Of a stretch of DNA of 9,840 bases, positions 6,604 to 9,840 are shown piece by piece (within the stretch, counting starts at the first letter, position 1; every line of letters begins with the position of its first letter). This DNA comes from Candidatus Omnitrophota bacterium. Lineage in GTDB: Bacteria; Omnitrophota; Gorgyraeia; Gygaellales; Profunditerraquicolaceae. The stretch covers positions 1 through 9,840 of the forward strand of contig JAQUQA010000031.1 of the NCBI GenBank assembly GCA_028716305.1, given 5' to 3'. A model generated the notes under the pieces. That model was not told where the DNA came from. It was given only the letters and a program-made list of their open reading frames with translations, and made no database searches. The position numbers were made by a program, and so were the translations under genes.

Positions 6604-7763
6604 ATCAGCAGTCCTCCTAACCCAAAAAAGAGCACGGCCATCAGGATTTTTACGAAAATAAGCCGTTTCTTAAAATACCCGGAGAATTTCTCGGATGTTG
6701 TGCCAAAAACGGCAAAGAGAAATATTACCAAAAGCGGCAGGATAAACATCAAATTATAAAGGACCAAATACCACAATGCCCGTAATTTCAGGGACGAGGT
6801 CTTCAGGATATATCCGATCGTCGGCAGATAAGTCTGCCCCGTGCAAACCGCCTCCAAGAGAGAAATCAGAAAACCGCAGGCAAAAGCGCTGATGATCAGG
6901 CGCACAAGGCCGCGCTTATCTCCGGGGCCTTGCGGGCTCCTGGGTTTACGGTAATGGCTGCCGATGACCGCCTGAATTCGGTTTTTTATGCTGCGCGGCA
7001 GCTGCAGGATCAGGTCTTGCGTGGAACCGGTTTTTCTAAATTTCCCGATATCGTAAACCGCGCAAAATCCTAGAAAAATACTGAAGAACCCGATCAGGTA
7101 GTTGACGGCCCGGGAAACCGCCCAGAACCCTTTTAGCGTGTAGAGAAAACCGAATAATCCGACACCAAGCAATATGTATACGACCAGGACCGCCAGGATA
7201 AAAGACAGCCCGATAACAATCAGCTCCTTTTTTTTGTAGCCTTCAACGGCCAAAAAAGACATAAAAAATACGATTACCGTAAAGGCGCAAGGGTTGATCC
7301 CATCAATCAACCCGGCGCCGGCAATCAGCAACGGATTGAATTCCTTAAACCGTGACAATAGATCAGCCTGCGGCAGATCCGGATCTTGCGGGGGATCGCT
7401 CCCCAAAGAAGCCCTGACCATCTCGGTCAACGAATTCAAATCGGCTTTGTTTCCGTAGAGAAACCGACCTTCGCTGTAAAAAACCGGCAGGACAATCTCC
7501 ATCTGAGAATCATATTTGTGCTGCAGACCTAAAAGCAATCCGAAGTTCTGGGGTTCATCCAGATTTTTATACTCGATGGAAAGTTGATTCTGGAATTTTT
7601 TCTGAAGCTGTGGGATCGCCTCTTTTTTCATCTTCAGGCATTTCTGGCAGTGCGGAGAATAAAAAACCGTCAGCTTTAACTGACGGGTGGCGGCAAAAGT
7701 TAATCCGCAGAATAATAACAAAAAAGCGAAAAGCCCGATAAATACGCTTCTTTTTCTCTTCAT
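6591..7763 (-). CDS. Thioredoxin-like domain fused to CcdA/DsbD-type membrane electron carrier
   Basis: 390-residue inner-membrane protein that probably passes electrons from cytoplasmic thioredoxin to periplasmic thiols. Residues 7-24 are a signal peptide or anchor. Residues about 29-118 form a thioredoxin-like fold with C39-Q-K-C42 and the family's cis-proline at P93 (VLPVF). Six hydrophobic helices follow (about 146-172, 180-208, 220-240, 288-315, 328-354, 366-389). This is the CcdA layout, with one redox cysteine in helix 1 (INPCAF, C159) and one in helix 4 (LLEAVCTGQ, C307). In full-length DsbD the thioredoxin domain lies at the C-terminus and there is another N-terminal domain, so this order is reversed and shortened. 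The gene begins the three-gene operon with the DUF1573 and glycosyltransferase genes. No Shine-Dalgarno site is visible at ATG 7763, and the best promoter would give an almost leaderless message. Confidence 0.9.
   Translation of the reverse strand: MKRKRSVFIGLFAFLLLFCGLTFAATRQLKLTVFYSPHCQKCLKMKKEAIPQLQKKFQNQLSIEYKNLDEPQNFGLLLGLQHKYDSQMEIVLPVFYSEGRFLYGNKADLNSLTEMVRASLGSDPPQDPDLPQADLLSRFKEFNPLLIAGAGLIDGINPCAFTVIVFFMSFLAVEGYKKKELIVIGLSFILAVLVVYILLGVGLFGFLYTLKGFWAVSRAVNYLIGFFSIFLGFCAVYDIGKFRKTGSTQDLILQLPRSIKNRIQAVIGSHYRKPRSPQGPGDKRGLVRLIISAFACGFLISLLEAVCTGQTYLPTIGYILKTSSLKLRALWYLVLYNLMFILPLLVIFLFAVFGTTSEKFSGYFKKRLIFVKILMAVLFFGLGGLLIWNG
6613..6618 (-). promoter_or_regulatory. Shine-Dalgarno site supporting the TTG start of the DUF1573 gene
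   Basis: AGGAGG on the minus strand, nine bases before TTG 6603 and 21 bases before ATG 6591. It lies inside the 3' end of the thioredoxin-CcdA gene. The spacing favours the TTG start. Confidence 0.7.
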
Positions 7764-7771
7764 GGATAATT

Positions 7772-7799
7772 AATATATCATACCAACCGGTTGTTTCAA
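7772..7799 (-). promoter_or_regulatory. Candidate promoter of the thioredoxin-CcdA operon
   Basis: On the minus strand TTGAAA (7794-7799) and TATATT (7772-7777) are 16 bases apart. The predicted start near 7765 leaves only about two bases before ATG 7763, implying a leaderless or nearly leaderless message. An overlapping TATGAT (7777-7782) has no -35 at normal spacing. Confidence 0.45.
7784..7793. promoter_or_regulatory. Palindrome between divergent promoters, possible operator
   Basis: CAACCGGTTG is a perfect 10-base palindrome in the 78-base gap between two divergent genes. It lies within the spacer of the minus-strand promoter and just upstream of the plus-strand one. Position and symmetry fit a binding site for a dimeric regulator, but no regulator gene is linked to it here. 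Confidence 0.35.
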
Positions 7800-7806
7800 G
7801 AATAAA

Positions 7807-7835
7807 TTGACAATTTTTTCTATTTATAATAGACT
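7807..7835 (+). promoter_or_regulatory. Candidate promoter of the HAMP-GGDEF sensor gene
   Basis: A perfect TTGACA (7807-7812) is followed 17 bases later by TAGACT (7830-7835), a weak -10. A perfect TATAAT (7825-7830) is present but only 12 bases from TTGACA, too close for a standard pair. Either -10 would start transcription within about five bases of ATG 7842, so the message would be leaderless or nearly so. No Shine-Dalgarno site precedes the ATG. Confidence 0.45.
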
Positions 7836-7841
7836 AAACCT

Positions 7842-9161
7842 ATGCCCGGACCTAAAGTTACCCTGCAAAACAGGATCACCTCGCTTTTGATCGCTTCCGC
7901 TGTCCTTTTTATCGGCGTCTTTACCTTTATCCAGATCAATAATCAAGTCACCCGCATGGTGCACTATAACTCCTACCGGGCAAACTCTTCAACCCTGATC
8001 TCGAAAAATAACCTAGAAGCGGTAATCCGGCAGACTGAAGGCGCTGACGCGGTCGGTTACCTACAGGCCAGTCTCGACGAGTTGAAAAACGCGCAGCTGA
8101 TCAATGAAGCCGAGGTATACGACCGGGAGGGTAAGATCGTTGCCGCCAGCGATCAGAGAATGGTCGGGGAATATGCCCGATACCGCGACCTGAGCCGGAT
8201 CGAAACACTCCGGGAGGCGCAGGATCAAGACACCCCTTTTCTCTCCGAGATGGACAAAAGAAAGAAAGAGCTGAATACCTACCTCGCCCTGAAAAGAACC
8301 TCCGGGGACCAGGCGGTTTATTTTGTGAAACTCTCCTATTCGCTGGGAAGCCTGCATCAGGCGTTAATTGAAGTTTATAAACCGGTGACCATTACCGCGG
8401 TGCTGATCATCCTTTTAAACATTCTTTTCGGTTTCCTGCTTTCCAAGACAATCGTCGGGCCGATCAAAACACTCAACGAGGTGACAAAGATCATTGCCGA
8501 AGGAGACCTGAGTATCCGCACAGAGATCAGGACCGATGACGAACTAGAGGAACTGGGAGAAACCTTCAACCATATGACCGAACAATTGGTCAAGATGAAG
8601 GAAAAAGCGGAGAACGCCAACCCTCTGACCAAGCTCCCCGGAAACCTGGTCATTGCCGAAGAGGTGGAAAAAAGGATCCGCGCCAATAAACAATTTACGG
8701 TCATTTATTGTGACCTGGATAACTTTAAGGCCTTTAACGACAAATACGGGATTGCCAGCGGCGACGAAGCGATCAAATTAACCGCCCAGATCTTCAAGGA
8801 GGCGGTCGAAAAACGAGGCAGCCCGGAAGACTTCATCGGACATGAAGGCGGCGATGACTTCCTGCTTTTGACCGAGGTAGATAAGGCCCAGGAGATTGCC
8901 GATTACATTACCCAGGAATTCAATAAACGGGTGAGGCCCTTCTACAGCCAGGAGGATTTAGACCGCGGATTTATCATTGCCAAAAGCAGGGATAATGTGG
9001 AGAAGCAGTTTCCGATCATGACCATATCGCTCGCCGGTGTCACTAACCAGCACCGCAAGATCAACAGCTACGCGGAAGTAACCAATATTGCCGCGGAGGT
9101 AAAGAAAAAAGCAAAGGCGATCGGAGGAAGCACCTTTGTCATGGACAAGAGAACTTCCTGA
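7842..9161 (+). CDS. Membrane sensor with extracytoplasmic domain, HAMP and variant GGDEF domain
   Basis: 439-residue inner-membrane signalling protein. Helix 1 (about 13-31) and helix 2 (about 183-205) bracket a roughly 150-residue extracytoplasmic sensing region; its AEVYDREGKIVAAS stretch (90-103) resembles a Cache/PAS-like ligand domain. A HAMP linker (about 200-255, GPIKTLNEVTKIIAEGDL) leads to a GGDEF domain (about 260-438), a family whose active members make cyclic di-GMP from GTP. The metal-binding CDLDNFKAFND (290-300) is present. The active-site motif reads GGDDF (336-340) and the usual LTGLPNR reads LTKLPGN (262-268). The arginine of the inhibitory RxxD site is absent (S327 there). 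GGDDF with LPGN looks like a coherent subfamily rather than decay, but whether it is catalytically active cannot be told from sequence. The gene is divergent from the redox operon and ends two bases from the convergent reductase gene. Confidence 0.9.
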   Translation: MPGPKVTLQNRITSLLIASAVLFIGVFTFIQINNQVTRMVHYNSYRANSSTLISKNNLEAVIRQTEGADAVGYLQASLDELKNAQLINEAEVYDREGKIVAASDQRMVGEYARYRDLSRIETLREAQDQDTPFLSEMDKRKKELNTYLALKRTSGDQAVYFVKLSYSLGSLHQALIEVYKPVTITAVLIILLNILFGFLLSKTIVGPIKTLNEVTKIIAEGDLSIRTEIRTDDELEELGETFNHMTEQLVKMKEKAENANPLTKLPGNLVIAEEVEKRIRANKQFTVIYCDLDNFKAFNDKYGIASGDEAIKLTAQIFKEAVEKRGSPEDFIGHEGGDDFLLLTEVDKAQEIADYITQEFNKRVRPFYSQEDLDRGFIIAKSRDNVEKQFPIMTISLAGVTNQHRKINSYAEVTNIAAEVKKKAKAIGGSTFVMDKRTS

Positions 9162-9163
9162 TC

Positions 9164-9840
9164 TTAAAGCAGATTCTTGAAGAATATCTGGAATATCTGG
9201 CCGGCCTGGGAATAGAAAGCCGGCCTTTTTATGATCTCCAGGATCAGCTTTCCGTGATTCTCGAAATCCCCGATCCGCTCAATTAGCGACTTCTGGGATT
9301 TCAGGATCTTGAATATCTTCTTTAATTCTTCGCTGCTGATCCGGCTGTATATGTCCTTGACCTTAAGCCCAATCTTGATCTCAAAGGCCAGCTCTTTTTT
9401 CCAGAGCCTGTCGTATTCGCTAAGCCTGTTTTTCCTGATACAGTCGGCGAGAATGGTAGCCGCTTTTATACCAAAATATATCCCCCCGTAGCTTAAAGGT
9501 TTTAACTGACACGCGGCGTCACCGACCAGGGCGACATTATCTTTGACCGTCTGCTCACAAATACCTAAAGCAACCACCCCTCCGAATCTCTCGATAATTT
9601 TTCCGCCGATCCCGGCCTCTTTGAGGAAATACTGCAGATCGCGATAGGGGTTCTGGGAAATAGTACCCACCCGGATGATGTTGTTCCCTTCGGGCACAAC
9701 CCAGAAAAAAGAGGGGTTCTTCAAAAATACCTCCACCAGGTCGCTGTATCTGGGCTTGGTTTCGATCCTCAGCTGAAAGCCTTTGAAAAAATGCATGTCA
9801 TTACCGGGATTCAGGATCCTCCTTAAGGCGGAATTAACCC
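9164..9840 (-). CDS. Geranylgeranyl-reductase-type FAD-dependent oxidoreductase (partial, 5' end off window)
   Basis: The C-terminal 224 residues of a flavoprotein of the geranylgeranyl reductase/p-hydroxybenzoate hydroxylase-like family, which reduces or oxidises prenyl chains, quinones or related lipids using FAD. The frame is open to the right edge. The first visible residues, VNSALRR (9818-9838), match the conserved G-x-N-S-x-[VL]-R segment. WVVPEGNNIIRVGT follows. NVALVGDAACQLKP and YGGIYFGIKAA (about 9465-9540) form the second FAD-binding motif, in which GD contacts the ribityl chain. The N-terminal dinucleotide-binding GxGxxG half lies outside the window. An ATG at 9796 is internal, not a start. 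The substrate cannot be assigned. The gene is tail-to-tail with the sensor gene, and its last codons contain the sensor's terminator. Confidence 0.88.
   Translation of the reverse strand, partial: VNSALRRILNPGNDMHFFKGFQLRIETKPRYSDLVEVFLKNPSFFWVVPEGNNIIRVGTISQNPYRDLQYFLKEAGIGGKIIERFGGVVALGICEQTVKDNVALVGDAACQLKPLSYGGIYFGIKAATILADCIRKNRLSEYDRLWKKELAFEIKIGLKVKDIYSRISSEELKKIFKILKSQKSLIERIGDFENHGKLILEIIKRPAFYSQAGQIFQIFFKNLL
9199..9230 (+). terminator. Intrinsic terminator of the sensor gene, inside the convergent reductase gene
   Basis: GGCCGGC (9199-9205) pairs with GCCGGCC (9219-9225) around a 13-base loop, followed by TTTTT (9226-9230). It starts 37 bases after the sensor gene's stop codon. There is no T-tract on the minus side, so it should act only on plus-strand transcription, although it lies within the coding sequence of the reductase. 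Confidence 0.75.

Noticed and set aside
9183..9200. Tandem GAATATCTG repeat near the end of the reductase gene
   Set aside because: Two copies only, encoding a short repetitive hydrophobic tail; no sign of a functional repeat.

Overview
The window looks like chromosomal DNA from a didermic (Gram-negative-type) bacterium. It carries a type II secretion/type IV pilus assembly ATPase, an HtpX-like membrane protease, a periplasmic thioredoxin/CcdA-type redox protein with a signal-peptide partner, and a HAMP-GGDEF membrane sensor. The gene mix and short intergenic gaps remind me of uncultivated lineages such as Candidatus Omnitrophota. That placement is an inference from gene content; no ribosomal or other marker gene is present. 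No tRNA, rRNA, CRISPR array, insertion sequence or integrase was seen.

Layout. (1) 1-1569, minus: most of a GspE/PilB ATPase, cut by the left edge, with a near-consensus promoter just upstream. (2) 1630-2723, minus: a self-contained htpX transcription unit with promoter, strong ribosome binding site, gene and intrinsic terminator. The protease carries an EF-hand-like calcium loop near its C-terminus. (3) 2791-5052, plus: an AT-rich TupA-like ATP-grasp gene followed 28 bases later by a radical SAM/SPASM gene. They form a probable two-gene surface-polysaccharide or peptide-modification cassette. (4) 7763-5036, minus: a three-gene operon with overlapping genes, namely a thioredoxin-CcdA fusion, a DUF1573 lipoprotein-like or periplasmic protein, and a GT-A-type glycosyltransferase. 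(5) 7764-7841: a compact divergent control region with a 10-base palindrome. (6) 7842-9161, plus: a membrane sensor with HAMP and a variant GGDEF domain. (7) 9164-9840, minus: the C-terminal part of a geranylgeranyl-reductase-type FAD enzyme, convergent with the sensor and separated from it by only two bases.

How the genes may work together. The assembly ATPase has an N-terminal MshEN-type domain, a family known to bind cyclic di-GMP, and the window also holds a GGDEF protein, so a cyclic di-GMP link to pilus or secretion activity is plausible but unproven. The thioredoxin-CcdA fusion probably carries electrons across the inner membrane to periplasmic thiols; the DUF1573 protein with its C-x-C motif is the obvious nearby candidate client. 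The ATP-grasp, radical SAM and glycosyltransferase genes suggest cell-envelope decoration.

Most worth a second look: the EF-hand loop in the HtpX protease; the overlapping redox/DUF1573/glycosyltransferase operon; the AT-rich ATP-grasp/radical SAM cassette with an odd N-terminus and an orphan terminator beside it; and the nearly leaderless divergent promoters. I did not find a clear-cut new defence or mobile system.
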